Assembly: GCF_015595035.1 (NCBI RefSeq)
Contig: NZ_JADNRN010000002.1
Location: forward strand, 574,647-638,646
Direction of reading: 5' to 3'
DNA: 64,000 nt
Origin: Marinibium conchae
GTDB lineage: Bacteria; Pseudomonadota; Gammaproteobacteria; Enterobacterales; Alteromonadaceae
The number at the start of each line of letters is the position of its first letter. The stretch's first letter is position 1. The position numbers and the translations under genes were made by a program. Below, in pieces: positions 48,659 through 61,622 of this stretch. Below the pieces are notes generated by a model that did not search any database, was not told where the DNA came from, and saw only the letters and a list, made by a program, of their open reading frames with translations.

Positions 48659-49003
48659 ATGTCAGATGAAATGGCGTTGCCGATCGAATTTTCTGAAGCG
48701 GCTGCAAAAAAAGTAAAGACCTTAATTATTGAGGAAGAGAACCCAGATTTGAAACTGCGGGTCTATGTAACTGGTGGTGGTTGTAGTGGCTTTCAATACG
48801 GTTTTACTTTCGATGAGAAGGTTAATGAAGGCGATATGACGATCGAAAAGGAAAGTGTAACTTTGGTTATCGACCCAATGAGTCTGCAGTATTTAGTAGG
48901 CGGCATTGTAGACTATACTGAGGGCTTAGAGGGCTCACGCTTTTTCGTGAATAACCCAAATGCGTCTACAACTTGTGGCTGCGGCGCGAGTTTCAGTATT
49001 TAG
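48659..49003 (+). CDS. erpA: Iron-sulfur cluster insertion protein ErpA
   Basis: 114 aa from the ATG at 48659, which has GAGGAA four bases upstream and matches the E. coli length exactly; an in-frame GTG at 48638 is rejected. The A-type ligands are Cys42 (GGGCSGFQ), Cys106 and Cys108 ([11 protein letters not shown]). Delivers Fe-S clusters, for example to the isoprenoid enzymes IspG/IspH. Confidence 0.96.
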   Translation: MSDEMALPIEFSEAAAKKVKTLIIEEENPDLKLRVYVTGGGCSGFQYGFTFDEKVNEGDMTIEKESVTLVIDPMSLQYLVGGIVDYTEGLEGSRFFVNNPNASTTCGCGASFSI

Positions 49004-49047
49004 ATTTTTCTCATGCACACTACTCACGACCCCACTGAGGCAAAGTA

Positions 49048-49617
49048 ATGATTCTGATAGGTTCTACAACTTCTCCTTATGTTAGACGTTTACGGATGTG
49101 GATGAGTGATATTGAGCACGAATTTGAAGAAGTCGACATTTTTAACAGTGCCGACCGCTCCCGCTTGGTTGCAAGAAATCCCACTCTCAAAGTGCCAATG
49201 TTAGATGATAATGCTACGATCGTCCTCGATTCCGGCGTGATCTTTCGTTATTTAACAAACAAGTTCAACAAAGCTCCTTTATCTTGGGAGCAAGAGAATT
49301 TAATGACACTGATTGACTCTGCGAATGATTCTTTGGTGCAAATATTCCTTCTTTCCCGCTCAGATATTGATACTAGCGCAGACAAGCTCTACTTCCGACT
49401 TCAGAGAGAACGCTTCGACATGGTGTTCGCCGAACTTGATAAAGCGGTGTCAGAGGGAGCTTTCAGTGATTGGAATTATGCATCAATCAGTTTGTATTGT
49501 TTGCTAGATTGGGTAGAGTTCAGGTCTCGTTATGACTTCTCCAGGTTAGCGCACCTAGTGACTTTCCATCAGACCTATTCTCAATCTGACCAGGCGATAG
49601 CGACAGACCCTCGATAG
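49048..49617 (+). CDS. Glutathione S-transferase family protein
   Basis: 189 aa. N-terminal thioredoxin-like domain with catalytic-type Ser in TTSPYVRRLRMW, cis-Pro in KVPML and glutathione-binding DSGVIFRYL, followed by a short helical domain. Similar in plan to YibF-type GSTs. Starts 44 bp after erpA and is likely co-transcribed. Substrate unknown. Confidence 0.8.
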   Translation: MILIGSTTSPYVRRLRMWMSDIEHEFEEVDIFNSADRSRLVARNPTLKVPMLDDNATIVLDSGVIFRYLTNKFNKAPLSWEQENLMTLIDSANDSLVQIFLLSRSDIDTSADKLYFRLQRERFDMVFAELDKAVSEGAFSDWNYASISLYCLLDWVEFRSRYDFSRLAHLVTFHQTYSQSDQAIATDPR

Positions 49618-49626
49618 CATTGCCTT

Positions 49627-50757
49627 CTAGTTATTTGGGAAATGTATTTCCGTTCTTAACGCAACGCCGTAAGAGGTGCGGAAGTCTTCCTCTCTGAGCC
49701 AGATAACATAGGGTTCCAATTCAATAAAAAGCCATGGTCGTAATACGTTCTGTTTATAGCGCATACTGAAAAGCACCTGTTCTGCGCGGTAAGTTGGCTT
49801 GTTTAAACCGTCAATCATTGCCGTAAACAAATAACTTCTCTTTGCGTCTTGTAGATAGAGATATTGAAACTGATGTCGCCAAAACATGTCTTCAGTCTTA
49901 TCCCGATAACGGAAGGTGTTTTCGAATTCATAGGCTTGGTTTTTATCGATATTGACACTGTAAGCACCCTCAACTTCAACCCCAATTTGGTCATCAGAAT
50001 AATAATTTACTTCAGCGAAGTAGCTAAATTTTGACTTCTCACTAAGGTCAATGGCATCTTTATATCTTGCTCGAGCATATACTTGTGAGCCTCTCCCTAG
50101 ACCTAAGCGGTAAGCGATTTTCGAATCACTCTTGTCTTTGAATTGTAGCGCTACGGTGGGGCTGTCATCATTGCCCAACTGAGCACTACGTGCCGCTTTA
50201 ACAGCCTGTTGATTAACGTCTTCTTCATCGTCTGATAAGAGTAGCTCTAGGCGATTTTGTAGAGCTGGGAGTTTTACTTTCACTTTAAAGCGAAAGTCGA
50301 ATTGATTGAGATCGCCACTTCTTGGTTCCCAACCAAAACGGAGTCTGCCTGATGCTCGAGCCGCTGAGTTTGAGGCCTCGTTATCTTGAATAAACCAGGT
50401 GTTGATTTCGTGCACACTTGCTTCAAGACCATAATTAAAATGACAATACCAATCGTCCAACCATGCTTGCTCAAAGCAATAGTTGATAGGACTATGTTGA
50501 GCCACTTTTTCTTGTTTGTTGGCGGTGTTTTGCGTGTCCAAGCTACTTGCTGCCTGCTGTACAGGCTCACCATTACCTGAAATCGTCAGGCTATCGTTAG
50601 CCCAGGCTTGAGTGTTGAGACAAAATAACAAGCTGGTCGATAGCCCAAAAAAAGCGCTCTTGGCTTTTGATAAAGGCTCTCTAAAGCGTGCTATGCATGG
50701 GTTTGAGCAATAGTTAATCGCGAGTACTCGTAATAAGTTATTCACTGTAAAAAGCAT
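49627..50757 (-). CDS. Predicted outer-membrane beta-barrel protein
   Basis: 376 aa from the ATG at 50757; a TTG at 50784 is an alternative and neither has a clear ribosome-binding site. A signal sequence ends near TQAWA (about residue 53), unusually far from the start, so the true start may lie further in. The mature part has two Cys pairs (NYCFEQAWLDDWYCHF) and alternating amphipathic strands rich in Tyr and Arg, as in outer-membrane barrels. Family not recognised. Divergent from tatA. Confidence 0.6.
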   Translation of the reverse strand: MLFTVNNLLRVLAINYCSNPCIARFREPLSKAKSAFFGLSTSLLFCLNTQAWANDSLTISGNGEPVQQAASSLDTQNTANKQEKVAQHSPINYCFEQAWLDDWYCHFNYGLEASVHEINTWFIQDNEASNSAARASGRLRFGWEPRSGDLNQFDFRFKVKVKLPALQNRLELLLSDDEEDVNQQAVKAARSAQLGNDDSPTVALQFKDKSDSKIAYRLGLGRGSQVYARARYKDAIDLSEKSKFSYFAEVNYYSDDQIGVEVEGAYSVNIDKNQAYEFENTFRYRDKTEDMFWRHQFQYLYLQDAKRSYLFTAMIDGLNKPTYRAEQVLFSMRYKQNVLRPWLFIELEPYVIWLREEDFRTSYGVALRTEIHFPNN

Positions 50758-50839
50758 ATTTCCATTATTTATTATATCGAACAAGGCTCATGTATAAAAA
50801 CTAGTGTATGAAAGCCAGTGATCTTTGCTAAAAGCAACG

Positions 50840-50845
50840 TATAAT
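50840..50845 (+). promoter_or_regulatory. Consensus -10 element upstream of tatABC
   Basis: TATAAT, 85 bp before tatA. No good -35 box at 16-18 bp, so this is only a candidate. Confidence 0.35.
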
Positions 50846-50930
50846 GCTTAAACAAAGTTTGAATCCGTTCTTTGCTTTACATGGTTAACGGTATCAAAAA
50901 ATAAACAAATTTAACAATGGAGATTCACTA

Positions 50931-51191
50931 ATGGGCTTTAACATTTGGAACGTACTAATTGTTCTTTTAATTGTTATCCTTTTGTTTGGAACAAAGAAGC
51001 TACGAAATGTTGGCGGAGATTTAGGCTCAGCGTTGAAGGGCTTTAAAAAAGCCTTAAACGATGACGACCAAAAAGGCGATGATCCAAAAAACACTGACAA
51101 CAAAGACGCAGATTTTGAATCAGTTGAAGATAAAAGCTCGAAATCTCAGCATGTAGAACCCAGTGAAACGAAAACTACCACAAAAGAATAA
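50931..51191 (+). CDS. tatA: Sec-independent translocase subunit TatA
   Basis: 86 aa. Short N-terminal TM (5-20), [24 protein letters not shown] amphipathic helix, acidic low-complexity tail: textbook TatA. Forms the size-variable pore for folded proteins. First of tatABC, three bases ahead of tatB. Confidence 0.96.
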   Translation: MGFNIWNVLIVLLIVILLFGTKKLRNVGGDLGSALKGFKKALNDDDQKGDDPKNTDNKDADFESVEDKSSKSQHVEPSETKTTTKE

Positions 51192-51194
51192 GTC

Positions 51195-51515
51195 ATGTTC
51201 GATATAAGCTTTTGGGAATTGTTCTTGATTGGTATTGTTGCTTTGGTAATTCTTGGTCCAGAGCGCTTACCTGGCGCCATTAAATCTACCGTAAGCACTA
51301 TTCGCAGTGTGAAGAATATGGCTTCAGGCTTTAAGTCTGAAGTTGAAGAACAACTGCGCGTGCATGAATTACATGAAAACTTGAAGAAAGCAGAGGAATT
51401 GGGCTTGGATAATGTTAGCCCTGAAGTTGCGAAAAGCGTAGAAGAGCTAAAGCAGGCGGCACTTTCTGTACAAGAACCCTACAAGAAAAACAAAGATGAC
51501 AAACAACACGATTAA
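51195..51515 (+). CDS. tatB: Sec-independent translocase subunit TatB
   Basis: 106 aa. [26 protein letters not shown] with the TM-located Glu and LGPERLP hinge, then a long amphipathic helix. Shorter than E. coli TatB (171). Binds twin-arginine signals with TatC. Overlaps the start of tatC by 20 bp. Confidence 0.95.
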   Translation: MFDISFWELFLIGIVALVILGPERLPGAIKSTVSTIRSVKNMASGFKSEVEEQLRVHELHENLKKAEELGLDNVSPEVAKSVEELKQAALSVQEPYKKNKDDKQHD

Positions 51516-52284
51516 AGCGCCACAAAGCAGCCTGATAACTCACCTTGTTGAGTTGCGTAGTCGCGTACTTAAAGCGCTGGTATCGGTGCTAGTCATTTTT
51601 ATGGGCTTAGCTTACTGGGCGCAAGATCTCTACACATTATTAGCAGCACCGCTGGTGGCCACCATACCCGATGGCGCATCGATGATTGCGACAGGCGTTG
51701 CCTCACCCTTCTTTGCTCCATTCAAACTTACCATGGTACTTTCCTTTTTTATCGCTATTCCCTACGTGCTCTACCAAATCTGGGGCTTTGTCGCTCCGGG
51801 ACTCTATCGAAACGAGAAGAAGCTGGTTGCCCCTCTACTATTTTCCAGTACGCTTCTGTTTTACAGCGGTATGGCCTTTGCCTATTTTGTTGTGTTTCCA
51901 CTGGCCTTTGCGTTTTTCGGTGCCGTTGCTCCCGATGACGTTCTTATCACTCCAGATATTTCTGAGTACTTAAGTTTTGTGCTGAAAATATTCTTTGCTT
52001 TTGGTGTCGCTTTTGAAATACCCGTTGCCATTATTTTGATGTGTTGGACAGGCATAACAACGCCTGAGCAACTTCGTCAAAAGCGCGCCCATGTGATCGT
52101 TGCCGCTTTTGTTGTTGGCATGTTACTTACCCCTCCTGATGTAATCTCACAAGTTTTACTAGCCATTCCAATGTGGATGTTATTTGAGCTTGGTGTGGTA
52201 GTGGGTGGTTGGTATACCCGCAAAAAGCAAGAAGATACTAGCGAAGATGAGGAAGAGCATGAATCTACAGACAAACCAATATAA
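51496..52284 (+). CDS. tatC: Sec-independent translocase subunit TatC
   Basis: 262 aa, six TM helices. [13 protein letters not shown] at the N-terminus and the FGVAFEIPV segment (conserved Glu) are the substrate-recognition signatures. A charged tail ends the protein. Its 3' end overlaps the next gene by 26 bp. Confidence 0.95.
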   Translation: MTNNTIKAPQSSLITHLVELRSRVLKALVSVLVIFMGLAYWAQDLYTLLAAPLVATIPDGASMIATGVASPFFAPFKLTMVLSFFIAIPYVLYQIWGFVAPGLYRNEKKLVAPLLFSSTLLFYSGMAFAYFVVFPLAFAFFGAVAPDDVLITPDISEYLSFVLKIFFAFGVAFEIPVAIILMCWTGITTPEQLRQKRAHVIVAAFVVGMLLTPPDVISQVLLAIPMWMLFELGVVVGGWYTRKKQEDTSEDEEEHESTDKPI

Positions 52285-52792
52285 AGCTCGCTCTAGTGTT
52301 GCCTTCATATTACAGGTTAGTTGTTTATTGTACCTCAGTGCCAGTATAGCTCTTGCGCAAGAGGCAAGAACAGCAAGTGATTGTGTCGCAATCAAGAACG
52401 ACGAAAAGCGTCTTTATTGTTTTGACCAAGTATTTAGTTCCCTGAGTAATACTAAGCCTGAATTGACAATAACTAGCCCTGAGCTTGATAAACGTGAAAA
52501 AGTGCAGCTATCAAAAAAAGCGCTTGTCGACAGTTTTGGTTCGCCAAGCCCACAGAAATCCGCTGCCGATGAACTCCAAACTATTGCGTTAACGCTGTCT
52601 AAGGTGTCGCTTACAGCAAAAAAGAGGCAAGTGTTTACTTTCGCGAACGGCCAGATTTGGGAGAGCAAAACCAATAAAAAATTACGCATTAAAGAGGGCG
52701 ATAGCGCGATAATAACTAAAGGTGCATTAAGCGCTTTTTATCTATCCAAGAAAGATGTGCGAGGTCGAATTCGAGTGAAAAGGAGGGAGTAA
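52259..52792 (+). CDS. Small exported protein between tatC and tatD
   Basis: 177 aa from the ATG at 52259, which has GAGGAA upstream (inside tatC). Signal peptide to about residue 34 (ALAQ). Then [19 protein letters not shown], a two-Cys motif shared with several exported proteins such as VasI, and a C-terminal [11 protein letters not shown] ... [18 protein letters not shown] domain. Its stop overlaps the ATG of tatD, so it is locked into the tat operon. Function unknown. Confidence 0.7.
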   Translation: MNLQTNQYKARSSVAFILQVSCLLYLSASIALAQEARTASDCVAIKNDEKRLYCFDQVFSSLSNTKPELTITSPELDKREKVQLSKKALVDSFGSPSPQKSAADELQTIALTLSKVSLTAKKRQVFTFANGQIWESKTNKKLRIKEGDSAIITKGALSAFYLSKKDVRGRIRVKRRE

Positions 52793-53580
52793 TGCGCTGG
52801 TTTGATATTGGTGTGAACCTTCTCGATAGGCGGATCAACAATAACGACGTGCTTCAGAGAAGTTTACAGGCAGGTGTTGATCACCTCTGCATTATTAGCA
52901 GCAACCTTGCTGAAAGCCAAAACGCGCAAAGCTTTGTTTCCTCTTCAACTAGCAAGATTCACCTTTCCTACACTGCTGGTATTCATCCTCATTGCGCAGA
53001 TGCAGCAAGCGCTGCTGATTTTACTAAAATAAAAACGCTTTGTGCCGATAAAACCATGGTAGCAGTTGGTGAATGTGGGCTCGATTTTAATCGCAACTTT
53101 TCCACTAAACAGAATCAACTGCGGGTATTTGAATCACAACTAGAAATTGCTGCTGAGTATGCAAAACCCATTTATTTGCATGAGCGTGAGGCATTCGATG
53201 AGCAAGTTGAGTTGTTAGAGCGCTACTTGGCTCATATTCCAAGAGCTGTGGTGCATTGTTTTACCGGCTCGCAATCACAGTTGAAAACCTATTTAGAGCT
53301 TGGCTGCTATATTGGTATAACGGGCTGGTTGTGCGATGATAAACGAGCGAGTGAATTACAAGAGGCGATATTAAGTCTGCCTTTAGACCGGCTGTTACTC
53401 GAAACAGATGCGCCTTACTTATTTCCAAAAAATGTAAGACCAAGAGCGAAAAACAACGAACCCTGTTACCTACCACATATCGCACAAAGATATGCTGAGT
53501 TAACACAATATGAGATAAATGATATTGCCCAAGCAAGTTACCGAAATGCTAAAGCGTTTTTCGGCCTAGATACGTCGTAA
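52792..53580 (+). CDS. tatD: TatD-family metal-dependent nuclease
   Basis: 262 aa. Begins with the TatD variant FDIGVNLLD in place of the HxH seen in the YcfH/YjjV branch; other metal ligands are visible: GECGLDFNR, PIYLHEREAF, VVHCFTGS, LLETDAPYL. Family members are 3'-5' exonucleases linked to DNA repair and RNA decay. ATG overlaps the previous stop codon (TAATG). Confidence 0.92.
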   Translation: MRWFDIGVNLLDRRINNNDVLQRSLQAGVDHLCIISSNLAESQNAQSFVSSSTSKIHLSYTAGIHPHCADAASAADFTKIKTLCADKTMVAVGECGLDFNRNFSTKQNQLRVFESQLEIAAEYAKPIYLHEREAFDEQVELLERYLAHIPRAVVHCFTGSQSQLKTYLELGCYIGITGWLCDDKRASELQEAILSLPLDRLLLETDAPYLFPKNVRPRAKNNEPCYLPHIAQRYAELTQYEINDIAQASYRNAKAFFGLDTS

Positions 53581-53594
53581 ATGAGTATGTAAAA

Positions 53595-55478
53595 ATGCAT
53601 GACGTAACAGCCGTAGACGAAAAAACAACAAACTACAGCACTACTGTATGGTTAGCGCTGCTTGTGTGTGTTTTTGCGTCTCTAATGCTATTCATGGTGT
53701 TTAGTTTAGGCAAGAGCATCGACGATAACAGCATCGAGCGCGATATTTTGCATTTCCAAGACGAAAGTTCCAGTTATACTATAAACGACATTAAAGCGCT
53801 TCCTAGCACTAGCTGGACGATAAACGAGCATCAAAACTTCGGGCTGACGAAAAAGCCCCAATGGCTTAGGATTGAATTTGATGGCGAGGATTTCGACCGT
53901 TTGGTCGAAATTGACTATGCCATGCTCGACAAAGTCGATATATGGCTTTTTGACACGAGTCTCAACCCGCTTCAATACTATGCAACCGGCGATAAACTAC
54001 CGTTCAAACAACGTCCTATCTTGCATGATAAATTTCTTTTTACACTGCCTAAAAGAGAAAACGCAACCGTGCTTTTCTTGAGAGTGCAGTCAAATGGTCC
54101 AGTTAAAGCACCGCTAAAAATTTGGTCTAAACCTGATTTTATATCCTACATATCAACCCATCGCTTGTTTATGGGTTTGTTTTTTGGCTATATGATCGCG
54201 ATGGGTTTGATAAACCTGTTTATTTTCGTAACCACGCGCACACTGATATATGCAACATATGCCGGATATGTGTTTGCTTTCGCTCTACTCATTGCGTCAT
54301 TACACGGCATTGGTTTTCGTTTTATTTGGCCAAAAAATATTTGGATGCAGGAGCATTCAGTCGTTATTTTTGCCTTCATGATGATGAGCTTTGTGCTACT
54401 TTTTTCCAGCAAAATTTTGGAGTTAAAAAAGTACCACCAAAGGTTTTATGTGGCGTTTAAAGTACTGATTGTTGTCTATGTAGGCTGCACAATCGCTTCA
54501 TTTATTTTGCCCTATGCAATGATGGTAAAGTTGCTACTTATTTTGTTTCTTTTTTCAATACCTGTTGTACTGATTGTCACGATTAGTTTGGCAAGTAGCG
54601 GGAGTTCAATCGCTAAATATTTTAGTGTTGCGTGGGGAATTCTTCTGTTTTCAGGCCTTGCTGCTTCTGCTGACAATTTTCATTGGGTTGAACTTCCACT
54701 GGATTCTAGCTATTTACTGATGATAGGAGCAACCACGGAAACACTACTATTAGCATTAGCGATGGCGACTAATTTTAACGATAGGCGGCAATTAGCCAAA
54801 CACGCTCATGCAGAGGCTCAGGAAAATGAGCAAAAAGCTATATTGATGCAAGACGAATTAATCCAGCTACAGGAGCAAGCACAGATAAACTTAGAACAAG
54901 AAGTTCAGGCTAGAACTGTGGAGTTTGAAGAGGCATTAGCAAAACTCTCTAGTATCAATACAGACCTACAAAACATGAATGAACTTGATGCGCTAACAGG
55001 TGTGATGAATCGACAATATTTCGATAAGGTTTATGCTCAGGAGTGCGCTAGAAGTCGACGCCATCGTCAACCACTTGCCGTCGCGATGTTGGACATTGAC
55101 CATTTTAAAAAGGTCAATGATAGCTACGGGCATCAATGTGGAGACGATTGTCTAGTTGCTTTTTGTACGGCACTATCTGAGTTGATTAAGCGTCCAGGGG
55201 ATACTCTAGCTCGCTTAGGGGGTGAGGAGTTCGTCATACTTTTGCCTAATACGAGTATTGATGGAGCAAGTGGCTTATTGGAAGCATGTAGAGTGGCTAT
55301 TGAGAAATTACGCGTTAGTTCGGGGGAATACAACATCAGTTTTACGGTGAGTATCGGGCTGTCTTCCAAAGTAATTGGCTGTGACGGCGATCGTGACGAG
55401 TTACTTTCTAACGCTGATAAGCTCTTGTATGCAGCAAAGAATGCTGGCCGAAATTGTATTAAGTCGGGAAGCTTTTAG
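53595..55478 (+). CDS. 7TMR-DISM diguanylate cyclase (copy 1)
   Basis: 627 aa. TM at 19-40, periplasmic 7TMR-DISMED2-type jelly roll (about 50-190: FGLTKKPQWLRIEF, RPILHDKFLFTLP), seven TM helices (about 195-405), a coiled coil (408-465) and GGDEF with the active motif GGEEF. The inhibitory site RPGD is exactly five residues before it, so product feedback is expected. Stops two bases before the next, similar gene. Makes c-di-GMP; the periplasmic ligand is unknown. Confidence 0.92.
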   Translation: MHDVTAVDEKTTNYSTTVWLALLVCVFASLMLFMVFSLGKSIDDNSIERDILHFQDESSSYTINDIKALPSTSWTINEHQNFGLTKKPQWLRIEFDGEDFDRLVEIDYAMLDKVDIWLFDTSLNPLQYYATGDKLPFKQRPILHDKFLFTLPKRENATVLFLRVQSNGPVKAPLKIWSKPDFISYISTHRLFMGLFFGYMIAMGLINLFIFVTTRTLIYATYAGYVFAFALLIASLHGIGFRFIWPKNIWMQEHSVVIFAFMMMSFVLLFSSKILELKKYHQRFYVAFKVLIVVYVGCTIASFILPYAMMVKLLLILFLFSIPVVLIVTISLASSGSSIAKYFSVAWGILLFSGLAASADNFHWVELPLDSSYLLMIGATTETLLLALAMATNFNDRRQLAKHAHAEAQENEQKAILMQDELIQLQEQAQINLEQEVQARTVEFEEALAKLSSINTDLQNMNELDALTGVMNRQYFDKVYAQECARSRRHRQPLAVAMLDIDHFKKVNDSYGHQCGDDCLVAFCTALSELIKRPGDTLARLGGEEFVILLPNTSIDGASGLLEACRVAIEKLRVSSGEYNISFTVSIGLSSKVIGCDGDRDELLSNADKLLYAAKNAGRNCIKSGSF

Positions 55479-55480
55479 TT

Positions 55481-58439
<2,959 letters not shown>

Positions 58440-58541
58440 TGATATATTGATGTAGTCATACAGCCATTGCGTTTCAAGAATAGGCTTGTTCCAGCATTGA
58501 CTTACTGGCTGATGTTAATATAGCGCGCTGTGTTTTCTAGC

Positions 58542-59438
58542 CTATTGCTTGGCGTTAACTTTGTAAGTGTCGCAACGCTTTTTCCAACCGGGTAACCAGC
58601 GCTGCTCCACTTCGGGTTGGGTGGAATTAGCAACCCTTCGTGATAGTACTTTTTTACATGCGTCACTGAAGGCTTTTAGTTCATTGGCTATGTTATGCTG
58701 CGCCTCGTCAAGCCCTTCTTTTTCGCCCTCTACTTCCATATTGACTAACACTTGCAACAAACCCCAGCCCATCCCTTCATAACGCTCGCTTGCGGCGATA
58801 CCTTCACCTTTGAAGTTAACGTAGTCGATTAAGGCATACAAGCCTTGTTCAGATTGAAGTAAACTATTAAATCTCGCCTCAATACCTTCTTCCATACCCT
58901 GAATACCGAGCTCCTCCAACAACGCAGGAGCCAGCATTTTAGGCAAGGCTGCCTGCATGCGCTCGTAAATAAATTCGATCTGGTGATTAAAAGTACTTAA
59001 CAGCAATTTTTCTAAACTTTGCATTTTGTCACCGCGTCGAGCTGCCTTAAAAGCTTCTTTTGTGCCCCATGGCAAATCTCGTGTAGTGCGCAACCAAAGT
59101 GGCATCTCCACGTCGTTTTTGATAAAAAAATCGAGTAAGTCTGGAAACGTTTCTGTAAAGCGGCTGTTAAGGTCTTTGGGAAACCAGATGAAATGCCCTA
59201 TTCCTAAGCTGGCGAAATCCTCACCTTGATTCCAAGCGATCAAGTTTTCTTTTTTCGCACCAGTTTCGTTTCTATATATCTTTAATCCAATATTAGATAG
59301 TTGGTGCTTACTAAGCTTTAAAGCTAGTTTTTCTATGGGTGGGGTTTGGTCTAAAGAAGTTTGTTGAGCGTGAAGGTCTATAGCTGTATAGACTAACAGA
59401 GCGAAGATAAAGGTGATTAGAAGACTGTATTTTTTCAC
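58542..59438 (-). CDS. Secreted conserved protein of unknown function
   Basis: 298 aa with a signal peptide (cleavage near LHAQ, residue 25). A striking conserved-looking block, IGLKIYRNETGAKKENLIAW then GEDFASLGIGHFIWFP, carries Glu and His residues placed as in some lysozyme-like folds, but I cannot name a family with certainty. Two Cys near the C-terminus. Follows panC by 7 bp on the same strand, perhaps by read-through. Confidence 0.65.
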   Translation of the reverse strand: MKKYSLLITFIFALLVYTAIDLHAQQTSLDQTPPIEKLALKLSKHQLSNIGLKIYRNETGAKKENLIAWNQGEDFASLGIGHFIWFPKDLNSRFTETFPDLLDFFIKNDVEMPLWLRTTRDLPWGTKEAFKAARRGDKMQSLEKLLLSTFNHQIEFIYERMQAALPKMLAPALLEELGIQGMEEGIEARFNSLLQSEQGLYALIDYVNFKGEGIAASERYEGMGWGLLQVLVNMEVEGEKEGLDEAQHNIANELKAFSDACKKVLSRRVANSTQPEVEQRWLPGWKKRCDTYKVNAKQ

Positions 59439-59445
59439 TACTTAG

Positions 59446-60297
59446 CTACTCGATAACAAGTTGAACGTTGTCAATGATGCGAGTTTTTCCTAAAAAGCCA
59501 GCACCTAGTATTACTAAAGCCTTATCTTCGTGGCTGGGCTGGAGCAAGGAGTTAGCTGAGCGAATATCGATGTAGTCGGGCTTGAAACCTAAGCTTGCTA
59601 ACTTCTCTTTGTGCTCTTGCATCAGAATAGAGAAATCGCGCCTGCCGCCCCTAATTTCGTCGGCCATTTCACAAATAAGTTTGTAAAGGGCAGGTGCAAT
59701 TTTTCTCTGTTCTTGATTCAGGTAGCTATTTCTTGAGCTCATTGCTAGACCGTCAGGCTCGCGCTCGGTGGGCACACCATGAATGGTTAAATTCATCGAC
59801 AAATCCGTCACCATGGCTTTGATGACCTGCAATTGTTGAAAGTCTTTTTCACCAAAAAAAGCCATGTTTGGTTGCACCATATTAAATAGCTTACAAACGA
59901 TGGTAGCTACGCCACGAAAGTGCCCTGGACGACTTGCACCGCAGATCATATATGATAGTCCAGGTACTTCAACAAAGGTTTGTTGCTCCAGACCTCGGCT
60001 GTATATATCACTCACTCTCGGCATGAACAACACATCTACGCCAAGTGCCGCCAAAGATGTTTTATCGTCGTCAATGGTACGTGGATAGGCGTCAAGATCT
60101 TCATCGGGTCCAAACTGCAGAGGATTCACAAAAATTGATACCACTACTTTACTAGCGTGTTTTTTCGCTTCTTTCACTAATTTGAGATGGCCATTGTGAA
60201 GATTGCCCATAGTGGGCACGAAGGCGATCTGCTGTTTGCTTGATTGCCATGTTCTGCGCAGCTCTCTAAGTTCAGTGATATCCGAGACTATTTGCAT
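59446..60297 (-). CDS. panC: Pantothenate synthetase
   Basis: 283 aa. Motifs [16 protein letters not shown] (HxGH-type nucleotide site), [11 protein letters not shown] and MSSRNSYL. Joins pantoate and beta-alanine with ATP. Follows panB by 15 bp. Confidence 0.96.
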   Translation of the reverse strand: MQIVSDITELRELRRTWQSSKQQIAFVPTMGNLHNGHLKLVKEAKKHASKVVVSIFVNPLQFGPDEDLDAYPRTIDDDKTSLAALGVDVLFMPRVSDIYSRGLEQQTFVEVPGLSYMICGASRPGHFRGVATIVCKLFNMVQPNMAFFGEKDFQQLQVIKAMVTDLSMNLTIHGVPTEREPDGLAMSSRNSYLNQEQRKIAPALYKLICEMADEIRGGRRDFSILMQEHKEKLASLGFKPDYIDIRSANSLLQPSHEDKALVILGAGFLGKTRIIDNVQLVIE

Positions 60298-60312
60298 ATA
60301 AGCTTACTCTAT

Positions 60313-61107
60313 TTACTTGAAGGAGTGTTCTGGGCCCGGGAAGCTACCATTTTTAACTTCCTCAATATATGCGCTTACAGCCGACCGCATATCGTTGTGT
60401 TCTTCTAAATAGTTCTTACTGAATTTCGGCATGTAATTGGCGCTAATGCCGAACATATCATGCATTACCAGTATCTGACCGTCTGTTCCAGGGCCAGCAC
60501 CGATGCCAATAACGGGGATAGTAAGGGTTTCCGAGATCAAGGTTGCTACTGAGCTTGGCACGCACTCTAAAACTAATAGTTGGATGCCCGATTTTTCTAG
60601 TTCTAACGCGGCATCGAGAATCTTCTGAGCTTCTGCGTTTTCGCGTCCTTGCACTTTAAAACCACCAAATACATGCACCGATTGAGGTGTTAAACCAAGG
60701 TGACCACATACTGGAATGCCTCGGGCAACTAGGGCTTCAATGGTGGGCGCTAGCCAACTTCCGCCTTCGACTTTTACCATGCTCGCGCCGCTTGCCATTA
60801 GTTTTGCTGCATTCTCAAAGGCTTGCTCAGTGGTTGCGTATGACATAAATGGCATATCGGCAATTACGAAAGCGCGAATAGTTCCTTTTCTTACGCAGGC
60901 TGTGTGATAAGCAATGTGGTCTACGCTGACACCGGTGGTGTCGTCGTCACCTTTTAGGACCATGCCTAAAGAGTCACCAATTAGCATTAGATCGACAAAC
61001 TGTTCATCAAACATTTTGGCAAAGCTGGCGTCGTATGCCGTAAGTGCAGTGATTTTTTCACCCAATTTTTTCATTTCAAGCAGGGTAGAAGTTGTGACTT
61101 TTTTCAT
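60313..61107 (-). CDS. panB: 3-methyl-2-oxobutanoate hydroxymethyltransferase
   Basis: 264 aa. TIM-barrel signatures [38 protein letters not shown]-type ([15 protein letters not shown]) and [12 protein letters not shown]. Makes ketopantoate from ketoisovalerate and methylene-THF. Co-directional with folK, 19 bp upstream, linking folate and pantothenate genes. Confidence 0.96.
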   Translation of the reverse strand: MKKVTTSTLLEMKKLGEKITALTAYDASFAKMFDEQFVDLMLIGDSLGMVLKGDDDTTGVSVDHIAYHTACVRKGTIRAFVIADMPFMSYATTEQAFENAAKLMASGASMVKVEGGSWLAPTIEALVARGIPVCGHLGLTPQSVHVFGGFKVQGRENAEAQKILDAALELEKSGIQLLVLECVPSSVATLISETLTIPVIGIGAGPGTDGQILVMHDMFGISANYMPKFSKNYLEEHNDMRSAVSAYIEEVKNGSFPGPEHSFK

Positions 61108-61126
61108 CTTTCTCTCGCTAAGTGAG

Positions 61127-61621
61127 TTAACTCAAATCTAGTCTATACAGGCCTTCAAGGTCACATTTTGCAACCCATGTTGCCAATGACCGGCCGTCCT
61201 GCATTATCATGTCTGGTGCTATCTCGAAAAGAGGCACGAGCACAAACTCACGCTCCTGCATACCATAGTGAGGCAGGGTAAGGTTCTGTGTGTTGAGTAT
61301 GAGATCGTTATACAACAATATGTCGAGATCGAGTGTTCTTGGTCCCCAGCGCTCACCGATTCGTTCGCGGCCATGACTATTTTCAATATCTTGTAGCGTC
61401 GCTAGAAGTTCTTGAGGCTGTAACGATGTTTTTATTCTGCAAACTGCATTTACATAATCGGGTTGGTCTTGTGGTCCCATGGGGGAACTAGCGTAGAAGC
61501 TTGAGCTTGCATTCAGTACCATTTGGGAATGGGCCTCAATGGCACCCAAGGCCGACTTAATCTTTTCTGTCGGCTTTCCAAGGTTACTTCCTAACCCAAT
61601 GTAGGCAACGTCCGACAGCAT
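61127..61621 (-). CDS. folK: Hydroxymethyl-dihydropterin pyrophosphokinase
   Basis: 164 aa from the ATG at 61621, one base after the pcnB stop (TAAGATG). The longer frame to 61690 would lie inside pcnB. Motifs YIGLGSNLG and [16 protein letters not shown] (HPPK signature). Transfers pyrophosphate from ATP in folate synthesis. Confidence 0.94.
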   Translation of the reverse strand: MLSDVAYIGLGSNLGKPTEKIKSALGAIEAHSQMVLNASSSFYASSPMGPQDQPDYVNAVCRIKTSLQPQELLATLQDIENSHGRERIGERWGPRTLDLDILLYNDLILNTQNLTLPHYGMQEREFVLVPLFEIAPDMIMQDGRSLATWVAKCDLEGLYRLDLS

Positions 61622-61622
61622 C

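Noticed and set aside
52205-52258. Extended N-terminus for the small exported protein from a GTG inside tatC
   Set aside because: It would put 18 charged residues before the signal peptide and has no Shine-Dalgarno, whereas 52259 has GAGGAA.
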